Of a DNA stretch of 64,000 bases, positions 46,971 through 54,737 are shown piece after piece (positions within the stretch are counted from its first letter, which is position 1; every line of letters begins with the position of its first letter). The translations under genes were made by a program, and so were the position numbers. This stretch comes from Flavobacterium notoginsengisoli (lineage in GTDB: Bacteria; Bacteroidota; Bacteroidia; Flavobacteriales; Flavobacteriaceae), in NCBI RefSeq assembly GCF_014207905.1, contig NZ_JACHLB010000001.1, positions 1,180,723-1,244,722 on the forward strand, in the 5' to 3' direction. The notes beneath the pieces were generated by a model. That model was not told where the DNA came from, searched no databases, and saw only the letters and a list, made by a program, of their open reading frames with translations.

Positions 46971-47076
46971 GCCGCAAAGGCACGAAGACACAAAGTTTTT
47001 TTTAAAATATTGTAACTCTAAGTAAAGTATAAGTCCATAAGATTAAAAAAACTTTGTGTCTTTGCGCCTTCGTGGC
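46971..47076. repeat. Inverted dispersed repeat between ada and the SMR gene
   Basis: The arms 46971-47002 and 47045-47076 are near-perfect inverted copies of a 32-bp unit that begins GCCGCAAAGGCACGAAGACA and ends in a T-run. It lies just past the SMR stop on the minus strand and may serve as its terminator. Confidence 0.6.
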
Positions 47077-47084
47077 ATTATTTC

Positions 47085-47417
47085 TTAATGTGCTGTAGTT
47101 TTAGAAAAAACGTTAATTACAACAACTCCAATTATAATTAAACTCAGTCCGATAATAGCAGGTAAATCTGGAATTTCTTTAAAGAAAATTGCTCCAATTG
47201 CAGTTATTAAAACGATACCAACTCCCGACCAAATGGCGTATGCAAACCCAACAGGAATAGTTCTAATGGCGAAACTTAAACAATAAAATGCACCGCAATA
47301 ACCAATAATTGTAATAATGCTTGGAAGCAGTTTGGTAAATTCTTCAGACTTTTTTAATGCTGTTGTGGCGATGATTTCGAATACAATGGCAATGAATAAA
47401 AACAAAAAATTCTTCAT
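47085..47417 (-). CDS. Small multidrug resistance (SMR) family transporter
   Basis: The 110-residue inner-membrane protein has four transmembrane helices. The proton/drug-coupling glutamate E14 is in helix 1 (IVFEIIATT), and W63 lies in YAIWSGVG. These place it in the EmrE/QacE-like SMR group that exports quaternary cations, though guanidinium export (Gdx) cannot be excluded by eye. It is probably transcribed after the WG-repeat gene, 44 bp upstream. Confidence 0.88.
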   Translation of the reverse strand: MKNFLFLFIAIVFEIIATTALKKSEEFTKLLPSIITIIGYCGAFYCLSFAIRTIPVGFAYAIWSGVGIVLITAIGAIFFKEIPDLPAIIGLSLIIIGVVVINVFSKTTAH

Positions 47418-47461
47418 GACTAACTTTTTTACAAAGTTAGCTTTTATTGAAAAGAGAAAAA

Positions 47462-48541
47462 TTATTTAAGATTATCTTTTGCAGCAGAAACGCTGATCAA
47501 TTTATAGCCGTTTTCGGTTCGTAGAAACTGCAAATGATCTTGCTTGAAATCGACTTTGTTTTTTGGGTTGATAATGATGCTTTTTACGGGATAAATCCAG
47601 TCTTTAGATTCGTTGCAATTGTTGAAATAAACATCGTATTCTTCTGTTTCAAAAATAAACTGATTCAATCCGTCTGAAGTAATGAAATAATCCGTTTTCG
47701 GATTTTTGAGTTCTTCCAGTTTTAATTTCAGATAAGTATAATTCTGATTGATGAATTTAGTTTTAGGCTCGCTTATCCATCCGTTTGGTTCTTTCCAAAA
47801 GGTTATTTTATCAAAAGAATGTTTTTCTAAATTGGCTTTGGATAAGTTTTTAAAAAAGGTGTTTTTAAGCCATTCTTTAAACTCTTTGTCAAAATTGATA
47901 AACGAATAATATTGTCCATCTACTCCCAGAAAATTATCTCTTATGGGATCTTTACTTGGTTCTTTTGATTTTTCTAAAGAATAAAAGTTCAAATCATCAT
48001 TGTGAGCGAAATTTTCAACTAAGATTTTATTATGAATATCAACTAAGAATTCTTTTCCGCCTTTCCAGAAAGAATGTTCTCCATCTGTTTCTTTTTTAGC
48101 ATCTTTTAATCCGATGAACATTCCGTTTTTGGCTTTGGTCAGATTACTGTATTCCGCTGGAATAATTATTTTTCCTTCAGCATTAAACATTCCCATTTTA
48201 TCGGTTTTACGATCTGTAAATCTTATAAAACCTTCGTTTTCACAATCAGGGCCATTGTCAAAAATATATAGACTATCGCGCCCAACTATTTTTCCAGATT
48301 TAGTTAAATAATAGCTTTCCCACTTTCCATTTTTTTCTTCTGTAACAGCAATAATATTTTCGAATTTCTGTGCCGTTGTAAAACCTGTAAATTTAGGTTC
48401 TATTTTGATTACTCCATTTTTGTCTTTAAACCCAATAAGTGTTGTGTCTTTGTTTGGAAATGAAGTCCAGATATCATTGTTTTGAGCAAATACAGAAAAA
48501 TTCAGGAATAGAAAAGTGAAAACAAAAAGAAGACGATTCAT
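47462..48541 (-). CDS. Secreted WG-repeat-like protein
   Basis: The 359-residue protein has a Sec signal (MNRLLFVFTFLFLNFSVFAQ). Its N-terminal half contains WG/KWG-like repeats: LIGFKDKNGVIKIEPKF and KMGMFNAEGKIIIPAEYSNL, each a beta-hairpin unit. The C-terminal half (about 200-359) is not recognisable. WG-repeat proteins of Bacteroidetes are usually exported and of unknown role. I chose the ATG at 48541 because it starts the signal peptide; an in-frame ATG 30 bp upstream would disrupt it. Confidence 0.7.
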   Translation of the reverse strand: MNRLLFVFTFLFLNFSVFAQNNDIWTSFPNKDTTLIGFKDKNGVIKIEPKFTGFTTAQKFENIIAVTEEKNGKWESYYLTKSGKIVGRDSLYIFDNGPDCENEGFIRFTDRKTDKMGMFNAEGKIIIPAEYSNLTKAKNGMFIGLKDAKKETDGEHSFWKGGKEFLVDIHNKILVENFAHNDDLNFYSLEKSKEPSKDPIRDNFLGVDGQYYSFINFDKEFKEWLKNTFFKNLSKANLEKHSFDKITFWKEPNGWISEPKTKFINQNYTYLKLKLEELKNPKTDYFITSDGLNQFIFETEEYDVYFNNCNESKDWIYPVKSIIINPKNKVDFKQDHLQFLRTENGYKLISVSAAKDNLK

Positions 48542-48603
48542 AAAGAATATTTTTACTTTAAAGATACACAACGTTTTTTAAAATGAAATATTCTTTAAAA
48601 AAG

Positions 48604-48636
48604 AAAACCCGACAGGTTTTAAACCCTATCAGGTTT
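48604..48636 (-). terminator. Repeat-type hairpin after gene 48680-49333
   Basis: AAACCCGACAGGTTT and AAACCCTATCAGGTTT stand in tandem and can pair imperfectly. The minus strand continues into a U-rich stretch. A cleaner relative ends ahcY. Confidence 0.45.
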
Positions 48637-48679
48637 GAATATAGATTCTTATAATTTAACTTTAATTAAAATTATAATC

Positions 48680-49333
48680 TTAATCAATTTCCTTAAGATC
48701 TTCTTCAAGTCTTTTCCAGTCATCGAAATTCTTATCAAGTAATAAAACCATTTCTTTAGTTAATTTTTTTCCTTTATAAATTTCAAATACAGGTTCTAAT
48801 GAAGTAGGTTTAGCTCTGTAATCATCCTCTTCTTCATCTTCATCTTGAGTCCCATCAAAAAAATAATCTATTGCCCAATCAATGTAAGTTTGAGGATTTC
48901 CATCAAAAATATTTAAAAGTTCTTCTGAGCCATCATTACTTGTATCAATTTTTCCTTTTTGCCACTCTCCATCATTGTTTATCCATAAACAAAAATTTGT
49001 TCCAGTTGATGACACTGGTTCTCCGAAAATAAATTCATTATATATTTCTGGCATTCCTTGCGTTAAGTCTTTTTTTGTTGAACTTCCAGAATAAAACTCG
49101 TGTGCAAGTCCGTTTATTACGCAATTGTTTTTAAGAAAAAGAATCATCATTTGATCTCCACATCCATCTCTCATTTCGAAAAACTCTTCATTCTCAAACC
49201 ATTTTGAGTTGTATGAGTAAAACCTCCCGTCCCATTCAGCCCAAAAAATAGCATCTAAAACAGAAATTGCTTTACAGATCTGTTGTAGATCATCTTTTTT
49301 AGGCATTAATCTTAAATCTTTTGTTGAAATCAT
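48680..49333 (-). CDS. Protein of unknown function with acidic segment
   Basis: The 217-residue protein has no signal or membrane segment. It contains several aromatic strand-like stretches (DAIFWAEWDGRFYSYNSKWF, TGTNFCLWINNDGEWQKG), a very acidic linker (DGTQDEDEEEDDY, about 159-171) and a helical C-terminus. I do not recognise the family; the aromatic/acidic character recalls small cytosolic immunity-type proteins, but there is no toxin gene nearby. It has its own promoter space and a following hairpin. Confidence 0.6.
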   Translation of the reverse strand: MISTKDLRLMPKKDDLQQICKAISVLDAIFWAEWDGRFYSYNSKWFENEEFFEMRDGCGDQMMILFLKNNCVINGLAHEFYSGSSTKKDLTQGMPEIYNEFIFGEPVSSTGTNFCLWINNDGEWQKGKIDTSNDGSEELLNIFDGNPQTYIDWAIDYFFDGTQDEDEEEDDYRAKPTSLEPVFEIYKGKKLTKEMVLLLDKNFDDWKRLEEDLKEID

Positions 49334-49406
49334 AAGCGCTTAATTAAAAATAATTTTCTTACAAAAATAAAATTGATTTATTTAATTTACAACTATTTAT
49401 TGCAAT

Positions 49407-49440
49407 AAAAAACCCTACAGGTTATAAACCTGTAGGGTTT
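49407..49440 (-). terminator. Intrinsic terminator of ahcY
   Basis: The perfect palindrome AAACCCTACAGGTT/AACCTGTAGGGTTT has a 3-nt loop and U's on the minus strand. It lies about 50 bp past the ahcY stop. Confidence 0.8.
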
Positions 49441-49491
49441 GAAATGTATTTCTAAAAATCAGAAATCTACAATCTTAAATCTAAAATTAGA

Positions 49492-50808
49492 TTAGTATCT
49501 GTAGTATTCTGGTTTGAATGGACCTTGAACTTCAACACCAATGTAAGCAGCTTGATCTTCTCTTAAAACTTCAAGTTCAACGCCTAATTTAGCTAAGTGT
49601 AAAGCAGCAACTTTTTCATCTAAATGTTTTGGTAACATGTAAACTTCATTTTTGTAAGCTGCGCTGTTGTTCCATAATTCGATTTGAGCTAAAGTTTGGT
49701 TTGTAAATGAGTTACTCATTACAAAACTTGGGTGACCTGTAGCACAACCAAGGTTTACTAAACGACCTTCGGCCAAGATGATGATATCTTTTCCGTTGAT
49801 GTTGTATTTGTCAACCTGAGGTTTGATTTCGATTTTAGAAGCACCGTGGTTTTTGTTTAACCAAGCCATGTCGATTTCGTTATCGAAGTGTCCGATGTTA
49901 CAAACAACAGTTTTGTCTTTCATTTGCTCGAAGTGCTCTCCAAGAACGATATCTTTGTTTCCTGTAGTTGTGATGATGATATCAGCATTAGCAATTACAG
50001 TGTTTAATTTTTTAACTTCATAACCGTCCATTGCAGCTTGTAAAGCACAAATTGGATCGATTTCAGTAACTGTTACGATAGAACCAGCACCTCTGAAAGA
50101 AGCAGCAGTTCCTTTTCCAACGTCACCGTATCCACAAACAACTACTCTTTTTCCAGCTAACATTAAGTCAGTTGCACGACGTACAGCATCTACAGCAGAT
50201 TCTTTACATCCGTATTTGTTGTCAAATTTAGATTTAGTAACAGAGTCATTAATATTGATTGCAGGCATTGGTAAAGTTCCAGCTTTTACTCTTTCGTAAA
50301 GTCTGTGAACACCAGTTGTAGTTTCTTCAGAAAGACCTTTAATTCCTGCAACTAATTCTGGGTAACGATCAATAACCATGTTAGTTAAATCTCCACCGTC
50401 ATCTAAGATCATGTTCAATGGTTTTCTGTCTTCACCAAAGAATAAAGTTTGCTCAATACACCAGTCAAATGATTCTTCGTCAAGACCTTTCCAAGCATAA
50501 ACTGAAATTCCAGCAGCAGCAATAGCAGCAGCAGCCTGATCTTGAGTAGAGAAAATGTTACAAGAAGACCAAGTAACTTCAGCACCAAGAGCAATTAAAG
50601 TTTCGATCAAAACAGCAGTCTGGATTGTCATGTGTAAACATCCAGCAATACGAGCACCTTTTAATGGTTGTTCGTCTTTGTACTCAGCGCGAAGTGCCAT
50701 TAAACCTGGCATTTCAGCTTCAGCTAGTTCAATTTCTTTTCTTCCCCAAGCTGCCAGAGAAATGTCTTTTACTTTGTAAGCCACATAAGGCGTAGTCGTT
50801 GTACTCAT
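49492..50808 (-). CDS. ahcY: Adenosylhomocysteinase
   Basis: AhcY splits S-adenosylhomocysteine into adenosine and homocysteine, keeping methylation reactions running. The 438-residue protein has the substrate region ([16 protein letters not shown]), the NAD-binding Rossmann motif [27 protein letters not shown] and the C-terminal [10 protein letters not shown]. The length is typical for the bacterial class without the long insert. It is monocistronic between two terminator-like hairpins, with a consensus -7 box at 50842-50849. Confidence 0.97.
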   Translation of the reverse strand: MSTTTTPYVAYKVKDISLAAWGRKEIELAEAEMPGLMALRAEYKDEQPLKGARIAGCLHMTIQTAVLIETLIALGAEVTWSSCNIFSTQDQAAAAIAAAGISVYAWKGLDEESFDWCIEQTLFFGEDRKPLNMILDDGGDLTNMVIDRYPELVAGIKGLSEETTTGVHRLYERVKAGTLPMPAININDSVTKSKFDNKYGCKESAVDAVRRATDLMLAGKRVVVCGYGDVGKGTAASFRGAGSIVTVTEIDPICALQAAMDGYEVKKLNTVIANADIIITTTGNKDIVLGEHFEQMKDKTVVCNIGHFDNEIDMAWLNKNHGASKIEIKPQVDKYNINGKDIIILAEGRLVNLGCATGHPSFVMSNSFTNQTLAQIELWNNSAAYKNEVYMLPKHLDEKVAALHLAKLGVELEVLREDQAAYIGVEVQGPFKPEYYRY

Positions 50809-51123
50809 TTATAGTATATTTGTATAATTGTAATTTTTTTGCAAATTTAAGGAATAGCTTTTGAATTTTACTAATTTCTATAAGATTTGTGAAATCTTTA
50901 ATTTCTTAATCCCTAGAATGTTACTCTAAGAATCGTTTTGAATGATATAAGTAATATAAGTTCATTTGAAAAAGATTCTGAAACTATTACCTTTGTTATG
51001 AATTGCTTATATTTACTAATGTGTTTTTTAACCCAACAGTTATATCATCTTAAATAACTTATATGGTTTAAAATTTACCATCCATAAACTTACAATTAAC
51101 CATTTACAATTCACAATTATAAA
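50809..51123. promoter_or_regulatory. Divergent ahcY / phosphopantetheinyl transferase promoter region
   Basis: This 315-bp gene-free spacer has a leftward -7 box TAAATTTG (minus strand, 50842-50849) for ahcY. A textbook rightward promoter serves the transferase: TTTG at 50965-50968, 19 bp, then TACCTTTG at 50988-50995. The rightward leader would be about 120 nt and ends in an ACAATT-rich tract. No small gene is evident. Confidence 0.6.
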
Positions 51124-51774
51124 ATGCCTCTATTTCAAACCATACAATTCAACGAAACTACTAAAATCTTAATTTGGGAAATAACAGAATCCTTTGACGA
51201 GTTGTATAGTAGCGTGACCTTGAAAGAAAAAACACAGCGCAGACTAGACGGAATGAAATCTCAAATGCATCAGCGTGCTTTTTTGAGTGTTCGCATGCTA
51301 ATTCAGGAAATGGGTTTTACCGATAAAGATCTGCATTATGATGAGTTTGGAAAACCTTATTTTGATTGTCATAATCATATCTCAATTACACATTCGTATC
51401 ATTTTGCAGCTATAATTATCAGCCATGAAAAGGTCGGAATTGATATGGAATTGCAACGCGATAAAATTCAGAGAATTGCAGATAAATTTACAGATTACGA
51501 ATGCAATTATTTAGAACCGAAATTTATCGAAGAATACATAAAAAAACTTACCGTTATCTGGGGAGCTAAAGAAGCAATCTTTAAAATAAGAAATGAAAAA
51601 GGAATAAGTTTTAAAGATCACATTAATGTAAACAACTTTTCTTTATATGAAACCCAAACGCAGGCAAGTCTTCATTTTGATGATCTGATTAAAGATTTTG
51701 ATGTACATTATCAAGAAATCAAATCGGATAATTATGATGGAACTTTTACTTTAGTGTATGCTTTTGAGAAATAA
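51124..51774 (+). CDS. 4'-phosphopantetheinyl transferase (Sfp type)
   Basis: The 216-residue enzyme moves the phosphopantetheine arm from CoA to carrier proteins. Key residues are visible: GID107-M-E109 (magnesium site) and W146-GAKEA with E150, plus ISITHS before them. It may activate acyl carrier proteins of fatty-acid, flexirubin-type or other synthases. The substrate is not shown by context. It is expressed from the strong consensus promoter upstream and has no operon partner. Confidence 0.88.
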   Translation: MPLFQTIQFNETTKILIWEITESFDELYSSVTLKEKTQRRLDGMKSQMHQRAFLSVRMLIQEMGFTDKDLHYDEFGKPYFDCHNHISITHSYHFAAIIISHEKVGIDMELQRDKIQRIADKFTDYECNYLEPKFIEEYIKKLTVIWGAKEAIFKIRNEKGISFKDHINVNNFSLYETQTQASLHFDDLIKDFDVHYQEIKSDNYDGTFTLVYAFEK

Positions 51775-51778
51775 TTTA

Positions 51779-51898
51779 TAGTTGACAGTCTCAGTTTTCA
51801 GTCACAGTCGTAAATCGACAAAGATTGACGATTCACTTTGCGCAGAGCTTCTGGTGTGATTTCTCGTTCCTCGAAATGACATACTTTGACTAAAAATA
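51779..51898. repeat. Intergenic dispersed repeats after the transferase gene
   Basis: CAGTTTTCAGTCACAG (about 51793-51807) matches the unit at 167-223. TTTCTCGTTCCTCGAAATGAC (about 51862-51882) matches the unit in the 2046-2229 cluster. No gene lies here. Confidence 0.55.
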
Positions 51899-52297
51899 TT
51901 AAATCTCACTTTCTTTTTGCCTGTGCTGAAACATGCTCATAAATAAAAAAGTACTCATTTTACGAGCGCGACGTTTTAAAATTTCAGCATTTTCGCCTTC
52001 AAAATATTCTTCAATAGTTTGAAACCAATGATTTAGCCAGATTCCGAACTCATTTGCCGTTATTTTTTCGTCAAAATGAGCGTCTACTTCATTGTGTACG
52101 GCATGCGGATTTCCTTTGTATTTGCGCACGCCAAAAAGGTTGGTTTCCCAAAAATCAGTTAGTTTTTCTAGATGTGTATCCCAATCAGAAATCATTTCAT
52201 TAAAATAAAAGCCGATTTCTTCATCGGCTCTTATTTTATCGTAGAACTGATGGACTAAAAATGCTACGTCAGCTCTATTTTCTATTTGCTTTTTCAC
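51899..52297 (-). CDS. Group III truncated hemoglobin
   Basis: The 132-residue protein has the group III (trHbP-like) pattern: FLVHQFYDKIRADEEIGFYF at the N-terminus, the FWETNLFG region, and HNEVDAHFDEKITANEFGIW with a proximal-His candidate. Such proteins bind oxygen and NO with high affinity. The start codon is GTG, overlapping the TGA of the upstream small membrane gene (GTGA), indicating translational coupling. A Crp/Fnr regulator gene stands just upstream. Confidence 0.88.
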   Translation of the reverse strand: MKKQIENRADVAFLVHQFYDKIRADEEIGFYFNEMISDWDTHLEKLTDFWETNLFGVRKYKGNPHAVHNEVDAHFDEKITANEFGIWLNHWFQTIEEYFEGENAEILKRRARKMSTFLFMSMFQHRQKESEI

Positions 52298-52581
52298 AGA
52301 ATTAAAGTGTTTAATAGAATGAAAACTACACTTAAAATTGAACTTAAAAGTAAAAGGTTAAAAACTACTTTATGTTTCATTTGTGCCAAAATTGAAGTGT
52401 TTACAAAGATACAAGTTAAAACAATGATTGCGAGTTGAATCATTTGCGGAATTGAAGTTCCGTTAGCCAAAACGTACATTGCTGCAGCGCCTCCTAAACA
52501 GCTTTGTCCAATTACTGCCATTGCAGCAGAACCCATATAATTTCTATTGAAAATGTCGAATGTTGTTTGATATAGTGTCAT
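52294..52581 (-). CDS. Small membrane protein coupled to truncated hemoglobin
   Basis: The 95-residue protein has about three transmembrane helices (AAMAVIGQSCLGGAAAMYVL, LAIIVLTCIFVNTSILAQM, NLLLLSSILSVVFILLNTLI). I chose the ATG at 52581; a start 12 codons upstream adds a non-hydrophobic lead. I do not recognise a function. Its TGA overlaps the hemoglobin start, and the Crp/Fnr gene ends 82 bp upstream on the same strand, so a role in gas or redox response is plausible by context. Confidence 0.7.
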   Translation of the reverse strand: MTLYQTTFDIFNRNYMGSAAMAVIGQSCLGGAAAMYVLANGTSIPQMIQLAIIVLTCIFVNTSILAQMKHKVVFNLLLLSSILSVVFILLNTLIL

Positions 52582-52662
52582 GATATTCAGATTTTTATAT
52601 GACAAAGGTACACCCACATTTCAACTGCATTTTATGATTAAAATCATAAAACAAGAACTTTT

Positions 52663-53259
52663 TTATCTATATACTTTTCGATTAATAATCTTCAATTCGC
52701 CTTTTTTCTCCAAAGTTTTTATGGTTCTAATAACCGTTTCTACCCGTAAACCAGTCAAATCTCCAATTTGCTGTCTGGTAAAATTAATCAGATAGCCATT
52801 TTGGTCTTTTTGGAAATTGAAGTAAGCAATTCCATGATCAATTAATTTTAATACCCGATGTTCGGGTTCTTGTGTAGATATTTCTGCCGCCATAACCGAT
52901 TTGTAATACAGCCGCTGTGCAAGATTTTCAATAATTTTAATGCTCACCTTCGGATTTTCTTCTAAAAGTTTCATGAAGTTTTCTTTTGGAAGAATAAAAA
53001 TTTCAGCATTTTCTACGGCAATGGCGTTGGCAGGATATTTTTGATTTAGAAATAATGGTGGTTCGCCAAAAGATTGTCCGCTATAAAATATTCCCTGAAT
53101 AAATTCACGGCCATCATCATTATAATTGCTCATTTTGATTTCGCCCGAAATAATTTGATAATAGTTCAATGGGAGATTTCCTTCTTCAAAAACAAGATCA
53201 TTTTTGTCGAACGTTTTTTTAATCGCACCATATTTTTCTATTAATTCGACTGTAATCAT
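52663..53259 (-). CDS. Crp/Fnr family transcriptional regulator
   Basis: The 198-residue protein has a cyclic-nucleotide-binding-like beta-roll (about 15-115; FEEGNLPLNYYQIISGEIK) and a Crp winged helix with recognition helix near 160-185 (TRQQIGDLTGLRVETVIRTI). It has no cysteine at all, so it is not an iron-sulfur FNR. The effector is unknown, possibly heme, NO or a metabolite. It is adjacent to the membrane protein and truncated hemoglobin genes, which are likely targets. Confidence 0.88.
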   Translation of the reverse strand: MITVELIEKYGAIKKTFDKNDLVFEEGNLPLNYYQIISGEIKMSNYNDDGREFIQGIFYSGQSFGEPPLFLNQKYPANAIAVENAEIFILPKENFMKLLEENPKVSIKIIENLAQRLYYKSVMAAEISTQEPEHRVLKLIDHGIAYFNFQKDQNGYLINFTRQQIGDLTGLRVETVIRTIKTLEKKGELKIINRKVYR

Positions 53260-53292
53260 AATGTGTCATTTACGTTATCAAAAAACGCAATA

Positions 53293-53300
53293 CAAATATA
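53293..53300 (-). promoter_or_regulatory. Putative -7 element of the Crp/Fnr gene
   Basis: The minus-strand TATATTTG matches the -7 consensus and would give a leader of about 25-30 nt. The -33 match is weak. Confidence 0.35.
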
Positions 53301-53353
53301 ATTCATTCAAAATAGTTTTACGAGATTAAAAAACTTTTACTTTTACACCTAAG

Positions 53354-54082
53354 ATGCAAGAACAAATACTCACTATACGACAACAAATTTTAGAGGCTAA
53401 AAATAGTGGTCAAAAACTATTGGCAATACTTTTAGATCCTGATAAAATTGAATTGAAAAATTTAGAGCAGCTAATTGAAAAAATCAATCAGTCTCCGGCA
53501 ACTCATATTTTTGTTGGAGGAAGTATTGTTCGTAATACAATCTTGGAAGATTTGATTGAGATATTAAAGCAAAAAACGAATCTTCCAGTTATTTTATTCC
53601 CTGGAGATCCTTCGCAAATTTCCCCAAAAGCAGATGGTATTTTGTTTTTATCATTATTATCTGGTAGAAATCCAGATTATTTAATAGAATATCAAGTTCA
53701 AGCAGCACCAATTCTTAAGAAAACAAATTTAGAAGTCATTTCAACAGGCTATATTTTGATAGAAAGCGGAAACGAAACCGCAGTAGCAAGGGTAAGTAAA
53801 ACCAAACCTTTAAGCAGAGAAAATCTTGATTTAGTTCTGGCAACTGCTCAGGCTGGAGAATTGTTAGGAAATCAATTGATTTATTTGGAAGCTGGAAGCG
53901 GAGCCAAACATCCCGTTCCGACAGAAATGATCAAATTAGTTGCGCAAAATGTCAGAATTCCTGTAATTGTTGGCGGAGGAATTGTAGATTTGCACGGAAT
54001 TCAAAAAGCGTACGCCGCCGGTGCAGACTTAGTTGTTATTGGAACTGCTTTCGAAAATAACAGTCATTTTTTTGATTTATAA
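53354..54082 (+). CDS. pcrB: Geranylgeranylglyceryl / heptaprenylglyceryl phosphate synthase (PcrB family)
   Basis: The 242-residue TIM-barrel prenyltransferase joins a polyprenyl diphosphate to glycerol-1-phosphate. Family motifs are visible: AILLDPDKIELKN, HIFVGGSIVRN, ILFPGDPSQISPKADGILFLSL, YLEAGSGAKHPVP and IPVIVGGGIVDLHG. Archaeal members make ether lipids. Bacteroidetes also carry a version whose product is less clear. It is the first gene of a possible run with pnuC and the NadR-like gene, with a 31-bp spacer to pnuC. Confidence 0.9.
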   Translation: MQEQILTIRQQILEAKNSGQKLLAILLDPDKIELKNLEQLIEKINQSPATHIFVGGSIVRNTILEDLIEILKQKTNLPVILFPGDPSQISPKADGILFLSLLSGRNPDYLIEYQVQAAPILKKTNLEVISTGYILIESGNETAVARVSKTKPLSRENLDLVLATAQAGELLGNQLIYLEAGSGAKHPVPTEMIKLVAQNVRIPVIVGGGIVDLHGIQKAYAAGADLVVIGTAFENNSHFFDL

Positions 54083-54113
54083 ATAAAATCTCAACGCCTT
54101 TAAATACCACAAA

Positions 54114-54737
54114 ATGATCGATTTTTTTCTGAATAGTTATAAAAACGCACCTTTATGGCATATTGCTTTAGAGTTTTTAGTCTTTGTTTTTGGAATTTTA
54201 AGCGTTTGGTTTGCTAAAAAAGAAAACATTTGGGTGTACCCAACCGGATTGATCGCGACGGTAATCTCGGTATATCTGCTCTATATAGCAGGCTATATTG
54301 GCGATATGATTATAAACGGATATTTTTCGATAATGAGCATTTATGGTTGGTACGTTTGGGCAAAAGGTGGAACGGTTGAAGATAACCTTCCAATTACTCG
54401 TACAACTTTTAATGAAAAAATAATTGGAATCTTACTGTTTATTGTAACCGTTTTTGTAGTTTTCGGGATTTATAAATATTTTGATTACGAAATTCATAAA
54501 GACAACTATGTTGATATGATTTCGTCAGGAATTTTTTTCGCAGGAATGTGGTACATGGCCAGAAAAAAAATAGAAAACTGGACACTTTGGATTATTGGTG
54601 ATATTATTGTTGTACCTCTCTATGCTTATCGTGGTTTAGGGATGCTGTCACTTCAATATTTAATTTTTACAATTTTGGCTATTTCAGCTTATATAGAATG
54701 GAGAAAGATCTTAGACAGCAAAAAACAACTATCATAA
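54114..54737 (+). CDS. pnuC: PnuC family vitamin transporter
   Basis: The 207-residue inner-membrane protein has about seven helices, in the PnuC (SWEET-like) fold. Typical regions are GILSVWFAKKENIWVYPTGL and GYFSIMSIYGWYVWAKGG. PnuC proteins move nicotinamide riboside or, as PnuT, thiamine, and trapping depends on a cytosolic kinase. The next gene overlaps by 40 bp and begins with a NadR-type kinase domain, fitting such trapping. Thiamine is an alternative because a TPP riboswitch lies 3 kb downstream. Confidence 0.88.
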   Translation: MIDFFLNSYKNAPLWHIALEFLVFVFGILSVWFAKKENIWVYPTGLIATVISVYLLYIAGYIGDMIINGYFSIMSIYGWYVWAKGGTVEDNLPITRTTFNEKIIGILLFIVTVFVVFGIYKYFDYEIHKDNYVDMISSGIFFAGMWYMARKKIENWTLWIIGDIIVVPLYAYRGLGMLSLQYLIFTILAISAYIEWRKILDSKKQLS

